A stretch of 64,000 bases of DNA from Micromonospora sp. RP3T. Its GTDB lineage: Bacteria > Actinomycetota > Actinomycetes > Mycobacteriales > Micromonosporaceae. A model generated the notes under the pieces. It saw nothing but the letters and a program-made list of their open reading frames with translations, was not told the origin of the DNA and made no database searches. This document shows, piece by piece, positions 16,246 through 24,012 of this stretch; the first letter of the stretch is position 1; the number at the start of each line of letters is the position of its first letter. The stretch is taken from the NCBI RefSeq assembly GCF_003027925.1, contig NZ_PYPS01000037.1, positions 1-64,000 on the forward strand, in the 5' to 3' direction. The position numbers were made by a program, and so were the translations under genes.

Positions 16246-17442
16246 GTGACACGCCCGTTCGTGAACTGGTCCGGGAGCCTCTCGTTCACCCCGGCGGAAT
16301 GGGCCGAACCGGCCGACGAGGACGAGGTCGGCGCGCTGGTGCGCCGGGCCCGGGAGACCGGTACGACGATCCGCCCGGTCGGCTCGGGGCACTCGTCCAG
16401 CCCGTTGGTGCGTACCGACGGGATCCTGCTCGGCCTGAACCGGCTCGCCGGGGTGCTCTCCGACGACGGGGAACGTGCCACCGCCTGGGCCGGCACCACG
16501 CTCCGGGCGCTCGGCGAGGGGCTCTACGACGCCGGGCTCGCGATGGACAACCTGGGCGACGTCGACTACCAGTCGATCGCCGGGGCGACCGCCACCGGCA
16601 CCCACGGCACCGGGCTGGGGTTCGGGAACCTGAGCACCCAGCTCACCGGCGTACGCCTGGTCACCGGCACCGGGGAGACGCTGGACGTGACCGCGGACCG
16701 TGACCCGGGACTGCTGCCGGCGGTGGCGCTCTCCCTCGGCGCGCTCGGCGTGGTCACCCGGGTCACGCTCGACGTGCAGCCGCGCTACGAGCTGCACCGG
16801 CGTTCCTGGTGCGCGCACCTGGACTGGACGCTGGACCACCTCGCCGAACTCCAGCACACCAACCGCAACATGGACTTCTACTGGTACCCGCGCAGCGACC
16901 GGACGCAGATCCGGGTGATCAACCGGGTCGACGGGGCGCACCACCCGCCGACGTCCCGTACGCCGGGCGGCGAGCCCCGGCAGAGCCAGGTCGGGCCGAC
17001 CCACCGCACCATTCCCCGACACCGGGAGCTGCGCTTCGAGGAGATCGAGTACATGCTGCCCTCGGAGGCGTTCCCGGCCTGCTTCGCGGAGGTACGCCGC
17101 CGGATCCGCGACCGGCACCGGCGGGTGGCCGGCTGGCGGGTGCTGGTGCGCACCATCGCGTCGGACGACATCTGGCTCAGCAACGCCTACGGCCGGCCCA
17201 CCACCACGATCGCCTGCCTCCAGAACACCTCGCTGCCGTACGAGGAGTACTTCCGGGACATGGAGGCCGTCTTCCGGCACCACGGCGGACGACCGCACTG
17301 GGGCAAGAAGCACTGGCTCGGCGCGCGGGAGCTGCGTCCCCTCTATCCCCGGTGGGACGACTTCCAGGCGGTGCGGCGCCGGCTCGACCCGGACGGGGTG
17401 TTCCTCACCCCCGACCTGGCCCGACTGCTGGCGGAACCGTGA
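16246..17442 (+). CDS. D-arabinono-1,4-lactone oxidase-family FAD enzyme
   Basis: A 398-aa flavoenzyme of the sugar-1,4-lactone oxidase group (L-gulono/D-arabinono/xylitol oxidases). The FAD_binding_4 domain is at the N-terminus: VRRARETGTTIRPVGSGHSSSPL carries the GSGHS flavin-attachment-type motif, followed by NLGDVDYQSIAGATATGTHGTG. The C-terminus has the ALO-domain signature HWGKKHWL with an arginine-rich end. GTG start with a GGGAGGGAG site upstream. It overlaps the ASRT gene by four bases (GTGA), so the two are translationally coupled. Confidence 0.85.
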   Translation: MTRPFVNWSGSLSFTPAEWAEPADEDEVGALVRRARETGTTIRPVGSGHSSSPLVRTDGILLGLNRLAGVLSDDGERATAWAGTTLRALGEGLYDAGLAMDNLGDVDYQSIAGATATGTHGTGLGFGNLSTQLTGVRLVTGTGETLDVTADRDPGLLPAVALSLGALGVVTRVTLDVQPRYELHRRSWCAHLDWTLDHLAELQHTNRNMDFYWYPRSDRTQIRVINRVDGAHHPPTSRTPGGEPRQSQVGPTHRTIPRHRELRFEEIEYMLPSEAFPACFAEVRRRIRDRHRRVAGWRVLVRTIASDDIWLSNAYGRPTTTIACLQNTSLPYEEYFRDMEAVFRHHGGRPHWGKKHWLGARELRPLYPRWDDFQAVRRRLDPDGVFLTPDLARLLAEP

Positions 17443-17831
17443 CCGGGCCGATCGGCGCCCGGGTCTGGGTGGTGCCCGGCGGGCACGTGCCGTTTCCCGC
17501 GCACGGCGCGGAGCCGGCGTTCACCGGCTTCGACCAGCTCTGCGTGCTCAACGCCGGCGACGACGACGCCGAGTTGACGCTCGACTTCTACTACGAGGAC
17601 GCCGAGCCGGTGGGACCCTACCGGCTGCCGGTCGCCGCCCGCCGGATCCGTCACGTGCGGGTCAACGACCTGATCGACCCCGAGGCGGTCCGGCTGGACC
17701 GCCCGTACGGCTGCCTGCTGCGGTCCCCGGTGCCGGTGGTGGTGCAGTTCCTGCGCCAGGACACCCGGCTGCCGGGCGTGCTGGCGCTGACCGGCACGAT
17801 GGCGTACCCGGCGGGCGGTTCGACCGGGTGA
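17439..17831 (+). CDS. Sensory-rhodopsin-transducer (ASRT) family protein
   Basis: A 130-aa protein matching the small soluble beta-sandwich family named after the Anabaena sensory rhodopsin transducer. Features are GARVWVVPGGHVPF, FTGFDQLCVLNAGDDDAELTLDFYYEDAEPVGPYRL, and VRVNDLIDPE before LRSPVPVVVQFLRQDTRL. In most bacteria the family occurs without any rhodopsin and is thought to bind small ligands, possibly carbohydrates. No rhodopsin gene is visible here. Coupling to the lactone oxidase suggests a sugar-related role. Confidence 0.75.
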   Translation: MTGPIGARVWVVPGGHVPFPAHGAEPAFTGFDQLCVLNAGDDDAELTLDFYYEDAEPVGPYRLPVAARRIRHVRVNDLIDPEAVRLDRPYGCLLRSPVPVVVQFLRQDTRLPGVLALTGTMAYPAGGSTG

Positions 17832-17849
17832 CGGCGGGTACCCCGGCGC

Positions 17850-18950
17850 ATGCGGGCAGTCGGCGACCGGGTGCGCCGGGTCGGACGGGCCGGTGTGGAG
17901 CGGCTGCGCACGTACCTCATCGTGGCGGTGCAGGCCGGTCTGGCCGCGGCGCTGTCATGGCTGGTCGCGCGCGAGGTACTCGGCAACCCCGACCCGACGT
18001 TCGCACCCGCCGCGGCGGTCGGTGTCATCGCCGCCGCGTTGGGCGGGCGCACCCGACGCACCGTCGAGCTGGTCGTCGGCGTGGTCCTCGGCATCGTCGT
18101 CGGGGACGTGCTGATCCACCTGCTGGGCACCGGGCCGTGGCAGACCGGCGTGATCGTGTTCCTGGCGGTCGGCGCCGCGGTGCTGGTGCGCGGCACCGGC
18201 GCGCTTGTCACCCAGGCCGGCGGTACGGCCGTGCTGGTCGCCACGCTCACCCCGGTCTCGCCCGACCTGGAGTTGCCCCGGACCGTCAACGCGCTGGTCG
18301 GCGGCGTGGTCGGCCTGCTGGTGGTGCTGGTGCTCGCGCCGCTGAACCCGCTGCGCACGGTACGCCGGATCGCCGATTCGGCGCTCGACACGTTCGCCCG
18401 GGAGATGACCGCCTCGGCGGCGGCGCTGGCGGACGGCGACGTGCGGGCCGCCGACGCGGTGCTGGCCCGGATGCGCGCCGCCGAGCCGGAACTGGACCGG
18501 ATCGACGAGGTGGTCGCCGCCGCCGACGAGGTGGTCCGGTTCTCCCCGGTGCGCTGGCGACGGCGGCGCGCGCTGACCGCGTACCGGCGCGGCGCCGAAC
18601 ACCTGGACCGGGCGTTCCGCAACAGCCGCGCGTTGGTCCGTCGCGTCGGCACCGCGCTGCGCGACGACGAGCCGGTGCCGGCCGACCTGCCGGCCGCGCT
18701 GGAGCACTTCGGCGCGGCGATCCGGTTGCTGCACCGGGAGTTCCTGGCCGCCCGGGAGCCGGTCGCCGCCCGGGACCGGGTGTTGCGGGCGGTCCGTGAC
18801 GCGGGCGCGGCGTGTCGGCAGGACATCGGCTTCTCCGGCACCATCGTGGTGTCACAGCTCCGGACCGCCGCCAACGACGTGCTCCGCGCCACCGGCGTCC
18901 CGGCGGACGAGGCCCGTCGCCTGGTCCGCCGGGCCGCCGCGGCCCGCTGA
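17850..18950 (+). CDS. FUSC / aromatic-acid-exporter-like membrane protein
   Basis: A 366-aa protein. The N-terminal half (residues about 20-155) has about six hydrophobic segments of the FUSC/ArAE type (LRTYLIVAVQAGLAAALSWLVA, DPTFAPAAAVGVIAAALGGRTRRTVELVVGVVLGIVVGDVL). The C-terminal half is a long helical cytoplasmic region (residues about 165-366). Members include fusaric acid and aromatic acid exporters; the substrate here is unknown. It follows the ASRT stop by 18 bp and may belong to that operon. Confidence 0.78.
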   Translation: MRAVGDRVRRVGRAGVERLRTYLIVAVQAGLAAALSWLVAREVLGNPDPTFAPAAAVGVIAAALGGRTRRTVELVVGVVLGIVVGDVLIHLLGTGPWQTGVIVFLAVGAAVLVRGTGALVTQAGGTAVLVATLTPVSPDLELPRTVNALVGGVVGLLVVLVLAPLNPLRTVRRIADSALDTFAREMTASAAALADGDVRAADAVLARMRAAEPELDRIDEVVAAADEVVRFSPVRWRRRRALTAYRRGAEHLDRAFRNSRALVRRVGTALRDDEPVPADLPAALEHFGAAIRLLHREFLAAREPVAARDRVLRAVRDAGAACRQDIGFSGTIVVSQLRTAANDVLRATGVPADEARRLVRRAAAAR

Positions 18951-18956
18951 TGCGGC

Positions 18957-18962
18957 TAGCCT
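18957..18962 (+). promoter_or_regulatory. TAGCCT -10 box of a likely leaderless transcript
   Basis: TAGCCT ends six bases before the GTG at 18969, with no ribosome site between, matching the arrangement at 12971. Confidence 0.5.
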
Positions 18963-18968
18963 GACCCG

Positions 18969-19430
18969 GTGACTTTCGATGCCACGCTCACCCGCATCAA
19001 CGAGGGTGTGCAGGTGCACCATCAGCACGGCCGGCGGGATGCCGCCCGCGACCTGTTCGCGCAGGTCTGGCAGGAGATCGGTGAGGAGCGGGGCGACCCC
19101 CTGCACGTCTGCGTCCTCGCCCACGCGATGGCCGACGTGCAGGACGACGTACGCCAGGAACTGCTCTGGGACCAGCGGGCGCTGGCCGCGGCCGACCAGC
19201 TCACCGACGCCCGGGTGGCGGAGGCGGGGGTGCCGCTGTCGGTGGCCGGCCTGTACCCGTCGCTACATCTCAACCTGGCCGACTGCCACCACCGGCTCGG
19301 CGACCTCGACCGGGCCCGGGAGCACCTCCGGCTCGCGGAGGCGGGAATCGGCGCGCTCGGCGATGACGCCTACGGAAAGCTGATCCGGAACGGCCTCGAC
19401 CGGCTGACGCAGCAGCTCGGTCCCGAGTAG
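18969..19430 (+). CDS. Short tetratricopeptide-like helical protein
   Basis: A 153-aa all-helical protein. Segments such as LYPSLHLNLADCHHRLGDLDRAREHLRLAEAGI look like a tetratricopeptide repeat, and GRRDAARDLFAQVWQEIGEERGDPLHVCVLAHAMADVQDD may be a second, looser one. It is probably a protein-interaction module; the partner is unknown. GTG start, apparently leaderless. Confidence 0.7.
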   Translation: MTFDATLTRINEGVQVHHQHGRRDAARDLFAQVWQEIGEERGDPLHVCVLAHAMADVQDDVRQELLWDQRALAAADQLTDARVAEAGVPLSVAGLYPSLHLNLADCHHRLGDLDRAREHLRLAEAGIGALGDDAYGKLIRNGLDRLTQQLGPE

Positions 19431-19440
19431 CCCTGCCGAC

Positions 19441-19710
19441 CTACCGGGCGGCGCGACGCGAGTGGTCGAGCCAGGCCAGGAAGCGGTCCCAGAGCGCGGC
19501 CGGCGTCGGCGCGTCGTCCGGGTTCAGCGCGTACAGGTCGCGGACCGCGTCGTGCAGCATTCCGGCCAGGTAGACGGCCAACCCGACCAGGTCACCGTCG
19601 TAGTCGCGAAGCAGCGTGGCCCGTGCCGGTGGGCAAGGCCAGGGCTGCCCGTCGACGCGGCAGAACCACCCCGGGCGTACCGGGTGGTGCGGCTGTCCGC
19701 TGTGGCTCAC
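19441..19710 (-). CDS. Hypothetical protein with an FCRVDGQPWPCPP motif
   Basis: An 89-aa protein of no recognised family. It starts with GTG at 19710, overlapping the stop of the upstream gene by GTGA, so the two are translationally coupled. A short cysteine motif (FCRVDGQPWPCPP, residues about 16-28) resembles the WVCDECGRDWPCPT of its partner, suggesting that both small proteins bind metal or share a partner. The rest is helical. Confidence 0.6.
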   Translation of the reverse strand: MSHSGQPHHPVRPGWFCRVDGQPWPCPPARATLLRDYDGDLVGLAVYLAGMLHDAVRDLYALNPDDAPTPAALWDRFLAWLDHSRRAAR

Positions 19711-20090
19711 CGCAGCCTCAGCGCCACGGCGCGGGCCTCCTGGTCGGTCAGCGGCAGGAACCACAGGAAGCGACGCACGATCGCGACCGGGTCCGGGCCG
19801 TCGATCCGCCCCCGCAGGTCGCGGATGGCGTGGCGGGTGATCCGGGAGAACTCGGGGAGCAGTTCCGCCCGCCGCGCCGCACCGGTCGGCGCGGACCGCA
19901 GCGTCGGGCAGGGCCAGTCCCGCCCGCACTCGTCGCACACCCAGGCGGGGCCGCAGGCGCGGTGGGCGGACAGCCACTCCGGCGGCGCGCTGTTCGTCGC
20001 GGACCGGCCGATGCAGCGGTACGACGACACGGGCGGCCCGAACCGCCGGGCTGCCGGTCCACGGTGCGGTCTCGACTTCTCCTCGGCCAT
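19707..20090 (-). CDS. Hypothetical protein with a CDECG-WPCP motif
   Basis: A 127-aa protein, first gene of a coupled pair. The ATG at 20090 is preferred because GAGGAG lies five bases upstream; a GTG six bases earlier is the alternative. The central motif WVCDECGRDWPCP has three cysteines in a zinc-ribbon-like arrangement. The C-terminal half is helical (RITRHAIRDLRGRI, VAIVRRFLWFLPLT). Function unknown. The 180 bp between it and the divergent XRE regulator should hold both promoters. Confidence 0.6.
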   Translation of the reverse strand: MAEEKSRPHRGPAARRFGPPVSSYRCIGRSATNSAPPEWLSAHRACGPAWVCDECGRDWPCPTLRSAPTGAARRAELLPEFSRITRHAIRDLRGRIDGPDPVAIVRRFLWFLPLTDQEARAVALRLR

Positions 20091-20270
20091 GCGCACTCCT
20101 CAGGTCGCCGGTGGGATCGATCCGGGTGGTCCCCGCGCGATCCAGATGGTGACACTCTGCGGTGGAGGCACTACGGTCGGAAGGGGGTTGCCCTGTCCGT
20201 CAGGAGCTGGGAGAACCGCTCGGTTCATGAGTGGCCCCGGGCAGTCGATCTCTGGTTTGGAGCACGGTGA

Positions 20271-21071
20271 ATGGCTGAGGTGCCGGGACCTCTCGCGGGT
20301 TTCATCGTTACCGAGATCCGGCGGGCCCGGGGCGCGGCGGGCCTGACGCAGGAGGCGTTCGGCAAGCACGCCGGTTTCAGCGCTTCGCACGTCAGCGCCG
20401 TCGAGGGACGAACCCGGGCGTTGACCGTCGACTTCATCCGAGGCGCGGACCGCGCCCTGCGCAACGGCGGTATCTTCGAGCGGCTGGCGGCCGAGTTGGG
20501 CACGCCGTCGTGGTTCCGGCCGTGGCTCGACGCCGAACGCGGCGCGACCCAACTCCGCTACTTCGAGCCCACCCTGATCCCCGGCCTGTTCCAAACCGAG
20601 GCCTACGCCCGAGCGGTGCTGCGGCTCGATCCCCGCCTTACCGACGGCGAGGTGGAGCGTCGGGTGGCCGCACGGATGGAACGACAGGAGATTCTCGCTC
20701 GGGACGCGCCGCCACGGGTCGTCGTGGTGACCGACGAGAGCGCGATCCGACGTGCGGCGGCGGGCGGGGAGAAGATGATGGGTGAGCAGCTGCGGCACCT
20801 CTTGGGCTGCGCGGAACGACCCAACATCAGCGTGCACATCGTGCCGGCCGACGTCGGCCTGCACGCCGGACTGTCCGGCCCCCTGTCTCTGGCGCACCTG
20901 CCCGACGGCAGTTGGTTGGGCCATCTTGAGAGCCAGCTCGGCGGCGACGTCGTCGATCGGCCGGCCGACCTCGATACCCTGTTCGAGCGGTGGGAAGGCG
21001 TCCGCACCGAAGCGCTGCCGCGACGGCAGTCCCTGACCCTGATCAAGGAAGTGGCGAATCGATGGACCTGA
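20271..21071 (+). CDS. XRE-family regulator with DUF5753 C-terminal domain
   Basis: A 266-aa DNA-binding protein. The N-terminal helix-turn-helix (residues about 12-65: LTQEAFGKHAGFSASHVSAVEGRTRALT) is followed by the DUF5753 domain (about 80-260: RYFEPTLIPGLFQTEAYARAVL, VTDESAIRR, ISVHIVPADVGLHAGLSGPLSLAHL). This is the standard actinomycete regulator type paired with a DUF397 protein. It overlaps that gene by 10 bp. Confidence 0.9.
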   Translation: MAEVPGPLAGFIVTEIRRARGAAGLTQEAFGKHAGFSASHVSAVEGRTRALTVDFIRGADRALRNGGIFERLAAELGTPSWFRPWLDAERGATQLRYFEPTLIPGLFQTEAYARAVLRLDPRLTDGEVERRVAARMERQEILARDAPPRVVVVTDESAIRRAAAGGEKMMGEQLRHLLGCAERPNISVHIVPADVGLHAGLSGPLSLAHLPDGSWLGHLESQLGGDVVDRPADLDTLFERWEGVRTEALPRRQSLTLIKEVANRWT

Positions 21072-21253
21072 CTCGCGCTCAGTGGCGGAAGTCCACTCGG
21101 AGCGGCACCAGCGGCGGCAACTGCGTCGAGGTGGCCGACAACCTGCCCGACGTCGTCGGCGTACGTGACTCGAAGGACCCGTCCGGTCCGGTGCTCGTGT
21201 TCGGCCCGACGACGTGGCGCGCTTTCGTCGACCAGCTCCCCGAACGACGGTAA
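21062..21253 (+). CDS. DUF397 protein
   Basis: A 63-aa protein with the DUF397 pattern: WRKSTRSGTSGGNCVEVA, then VGVRDSKDPSGPVLVFGPTTWRAFVDQL. DUF397 proteins are partners of XRE-DUF5753 regulators, in some cases acting as their antagonists. The ATG at 21062 lies inside the last codons of the regulator gene, so expression is coupled. Confidence 0.88.
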   Translation: MDLTRAQWRKSTRSGTSGGNCVEVADNLPDVVGVRDSKDPSGPVLVFGPTTWRAFVDQLPERR

Positions 21254-21377
21254 CCCGGCCGCCGCGCGGAGATCGTGACGCCGCGCTGCTTTACCCGGTC
21301 ACCGGCAGCGATGAGTTCGGCGAGGGGCACCGGTCTACCTTCCCGACCGAGATGACCAGACGACCGGAGCACGGGCC

Positions 21378-22010
21378 ATGGGACTGATCCACATCGAGCT
21401 GTTCGCCACCCTCGACCTCGTCGGGCAGTCGCCCGGCGGCCCCGAGGAGGACCCGGTGGGGTTCCCGTTCGGCGGCTGGCAGGCACCGCTGCTGGACGAG
21501 ACCACCGGCGCGCAGGTCATGGCCGCGTACCGGGGCACGGACGCGCTGCTGCTCGGCCGGCGGACGTACGACATCTTCGCCGCCTACTGGCCGCACCAGG
21601 AGGGCGGCGAGGACAATGAGATCGCCACGCTGTTCAACCGCGTCCCGAAGTACGTGGCCTCCCGTGGCCGACCCGACCTGTCGTGGCCGGGGTCCACGGT
21701 GCTCGGCCCGGACCTGGCGACAGCGGTCCGCGAGATCCGGGACCGGCACGAGCACGTGAAGGTGGTCGGCAGCTTGAACCTGGTGCAGACGCTGCTGCGC
21801 GAGAAGCTGTTCGACCGGATCGACCTCTGGGTGCACCCGATCGTGCTGGGCGTCGGCAAGAAGGTGTTCGACGGCGGCGCGGTGCCCACCAACGTCACGC
21901 TCCTCGAACCGCCGGTTGCCAACCGGAAGGGCACCGTCTACCTGCGCTACGGGCTCGCCGACGGCACGCCGGGCACCGGGGACATGAGCGCGCCCGGTCG
22001 CGACGACTGA
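21378..22010 (+). CDS. RibD C-terminal / dihydrofolate-reductase-fold protein
   Basis: A 210-aa member of the RibD_C superfamily. Features are the N-terminal strand MGLIHIELFATLDLVGQ, ALLLGRRTYDIFAAYW, KYVASRGRPDLSWPGSTVLG and VVGSLNLVQTLLREKLFDRIDLWVHPIVLGVGKKVFDGG. Such stand-alone proteins are NADPH-dependent reductases of unknown substrate. They are common in actinomycetes and not tied to riboflavin synthesis. Confidence 0.85.
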   Translation: MGLIHIELFATLDLVGQSPGGPEEDPVGFPFGGWQAPLLDETTGAQVMAAYRGTDALLLGRRTYDIFAAYWPHQEGGEDNEIATLFNRVPKYVASRGRPDLSWPGSTVLGPDLATAVREIRDRHEHVKVVGSLNLVQTLLREKLFDRIDLWVHPIVLGVGKKVFDGGAVPTNVTLLEPPVANRKGTVYLRYGLADGTPGTGDMSAPGRDD

Positions 22011-22035
22011 CCTCGGGTCAACGGCGGCGGGCCAG

Positions 22036-22260
22036 GTGCCCGAGCCGAAGCGGGGCAAGAACCGCCTTCATCTGTGCCTGCGTCCGGAGACGTCGCGCGA
22101 CGAGGAGGTGGCCCGGCTGCTGGCGCTCGGCGCCGCCTTCGTCGCCGACCACCGAAATCCGGACGGTTCCGGGTGGGCGGTCCTCGCCGACCCGGAGGGC
22201 AACGAGTTCTGCGTGCTGCGCAGCGTGTCCGACCGCGCCGCGACGGGTGCGGGGGCGTAG
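22036..22260 (+). pseudogene. Remnant of a VOC/glyoxalase-fold gene (C-terminal half only)
   Basis: A 74-codon open frame from GTG 22036 that covers only the second half of a VOC domain (NRLHLCLRPET, then VLADPEGNEFCVL). It aligns with the C-terminal half of the adjacent complete VOC protein, including the identical string LADPEGNEFC. The N-terminal beta-alpha-beta-beta-beta unit is missing, so it is probably the decayed relic of a tandem duplicate. A short domain-only protein is the alternative. Confidence 0.6.
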
Positions 22261-22263
22261 GTT
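22258..22263 (+). promoter_or_regulatory. TAGGTT -10 box overlapping the remnant's stop codon
   Basis: TAGGTT shares its TAG with the stop of the VOC remnant and ends six bases before the ATG at 22270, giving another probable leaderless start. Confidence 0.45.
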
Positions 22264-22269
22264 CCGGTC

Positions 22270-22650
22270 ATGGCCTGTCGGATCAGCGAACTGGTGCTCG
22301 ACTGTCGTGACCCCGAGGCGCTGGCGCGCTTCTGGTGTGAGGTCCTCGACTTCGTGGTGCTCGACCGCGAGGGCGACGGCAGCATCGAGATCGGGCCGCG
22401 CGACGGGTTCGGCGGCCCGCAGCCGACGATCATCCTCAGCCCCACGGTCGAGCCGGAGCGGGCGAAACCCCGCCTGCACATCGACGTCAACGCCACCGAC
22501 CGTGACCAGGACGCCGAACTCGACCGCCTGCTGAGGCTCGGCGCCCGCCCGGCCGACGTCGGCCAGACCGGCGAGGAGTCCTGGCACGTCCTCGCCGACC
22601 CGGAGGGCAACGAGTTCTGCCTGCTCAAGGCGCGTCTCGCGCCGCTGTGA
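22270..22650 (+). CDS. VOC (glyoxalase/bleomycin-resistance fold) protein
   Basis: A complete 126-aa VOC-superfamily protein: ISELVLDCRDPEALARFWCEVLDF at the N-terminus, PRLHIDVNATDRDQDAELDRLLRLGA in the middle, and WHVLADPEGNEFCLLKA at the end. Members bind metal and small molecules; no substrate can be assigned. It marks the left border of the biosynthetic cluster, as the next gene, two bases away and convergent, is the first AHBA-type gene. Confidence 0.8.
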   Translation: MACRISELVLDCRDPEALARFWCEVLDFVVLDREGDGSIEIGPRDGFGGPQPTIILSPTVEPERAKPRLHIDVNATDRDQDAELDRLLRLGARPADVGQTGEESWHVLADPEGNEFCLLKARLAPL

Positions 22651-22651
22651 C

Positions 22652-23443
22652 TCAGAGGCCGAAGAAGTCGAGGTAGCCGTCGATCTGGTGGGTCAGCATG
22701 GGCTCACCGGGATGCGCGGGCAGGCCCCGGTCGCGGGCGGCGCGCAGCAGCGCCGTCTCCGCCGGGGTCATGATGATGTCCGCGACCACCGCCCGCGCCG
22801 GCAGCTCCGACACCGGGAACGGCGGCGGGTCGGTCGGGCGCAGCCCCACCGGCGTCGCGTTGACCGCGAGGTCGACGTCGGCCAGTCGCGGCCGGGACGC
22901 CGCATCGACCCGGCCGGGGTACGCGGCCGACAGCCGCCCGCCGAGCGTGGCCAGCCGGGCCCGGTCGGTGTCGGCCAGGTGCAGCGCGGCCACCCCGGCG
23001 TCGAGCAGCGCCACCGCGATGGCGCTGCCCGCGCCGCCGGCGCCCACCACGCAGACCCGCCGGCCGCGCGGGTCGTGTCCGGCCGCGACCAGGCCGCGGA
23101 CGAACCCGTCGCCGTCGAACGTGTCCGCCGACCAGGTGCCGTCCGCCTCGCGGCGCAACGCGTTGACGCTGCCGGCCCGGTGCGCCCGGTCGGTGGCCCG
23201 GTCGGCGAGGTCGAGCAGGGCCGCCTTGTGCGGCACGGTCACCAGCATGCCGTGCAGGTTGGCCACCTGCCGCAGCCCGGCCACCACCTCCGGCAGCGCG
23301 GCGGCGGGCACGTGCACCGGCACCAGCACCGCGTCGGTGCCGCGCCGGGCCAGCACCGGGTTGAGCAGGCCGGGCGCGCGTACCTGCGTGATCGGGTCGC
23401 CGAGCAGCGCGTAGAGGCGGGTGGCGCCGCCGATCGCGATCAT
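22652..23443 (-). CDS. rifI: Shikimate/quinate dehydrogenase-like protein (RifI-like)
   Basis: A 263-aa AroE-family NAD(P) enzyme; the symbol is borrowed from the rifamycin cluster. The N-terminal substrate domain has LYALLGDPITQVRAPGLLN and VTVPHKAALLD (catalytic Lys). A TFDGDGFV segment follows in place of the NTDxxG of true AroE, as in the RifI/SdhL class. The nucleotide-binding motif is CVVGAGGAGSAIA. In the AHBA pathway RifI may interconvert amino-quinate-type intermediates; it is not strictly required in rifamycin producers. It is the last gene of the minus-strand operon and overlaps the flavin reductase gene by ATGA. Start 23443 gives normal length. Confidence 0.75.
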   Translation of the reverse strand: MIAIGGATRLYALLGDPITQVRAPGLLNPVLARRGTDAVLVPVHVPAAALPEVVAGLRQVANLHGMLVTVPHKAALLDLADRATDRAHRAGSVNALRREADGTWSADTFDGDGFVRGLVAAGHDPRGRRVCVVGAGGAGSAIAVALLDAGVAALHLADTDRARLATLGGRLSAAYPGRVDAASRPRLADVDLAVNATPVGLRPTDPPPFPVSELPARAVVADIIMTPAETALLRAARDRGLPAHPGEPMLTHQIDGYLDFFGL

Positions 23444-24012
23444 CGCACCGGTTGCGGGCGGCGCAGTGTCCGCAGCGCGCCCGCCCAGGCCACCACCTCG
23501 TCGAGCATGGTGCCGACCGCCTCCCGCTGGTGCGGGCCGGGGCGGAAGTCGCGGAACGCCACGAAGTCGGTGTGCAGGGAGAGCGCCACCTGGGAGCGGA
23601 CCACCGGCACCGACACCTGCCCGAGCACCAGCCGCAGGTGCTCGGCGGCCCGGGTGCCGCCGTGCGCCCCGTAGCCGACCAGCCCGGCCGGCTTGTGGTG
23701 CCACTCCTGGTAGAGCACGTCGATCGCGTCCTTGAGCACGCCCGGGATCGAGTGGTTGTACTCCGGGGTGACGAAGACGAACGCGTCCAGCGCGCCGACG
23801 ACCGCACCCCACCGGCGGACCGCCGGTCGGCTCGACGGCGCCATCGACGGGGGCAGCGGCTCGGCGAAGTGGGGCAGCGGATGGTCCGCCAGGTCGACGA
23901 GTTCCGCGTCGACGTCCGGCCGCGCGCCGGCGATGTCGCACACCCAGCGCGCCACCGCGTCGGCCTTACGGCCCGGGCGGGTGCTGCCGGCGACGACCCC
24001 GATCCTGATCAT
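23440..24012 (-). CDS. NADPH-dependent FMN reductase-family protein
   Basis: A 190-aa flavodoxin-fold reductase. Motifs are the FMN phosphate loop GVVAGSTRPGRKADAVARWV (residues 5-24) and FVFVTPEYNHSIPGVLKDAIDVL, the family signature with PEYN and the flavin-contacting residues. It overlaps both neighbours by ATGA, so it belongs firmly to the AHBA-type operon. It is not among the classic AHBA genes. Possible roles are quinone/imine reduction of the ansamycin core or supply of reduced flavin. The role is inferred only from context. Confidence 0.85.
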   Translation of the reverse strand: MIRIGVVAGSTRPGRKADAVARWVCDIAGARPDVDAELVDLADHPLPHFAEPLPPSMAPSSRPAVRRWGAVVGALDAFVFVTPEYNHSIPGVLKDAIDVLYQEWHHKPAGLVGYGAHGGTRAAEHLRLVLGQVSVPVVRSQVALSLHTDFVAFRDFRPGPHQREAVGTMLDEVVAWAGALRTLRRPQPVR

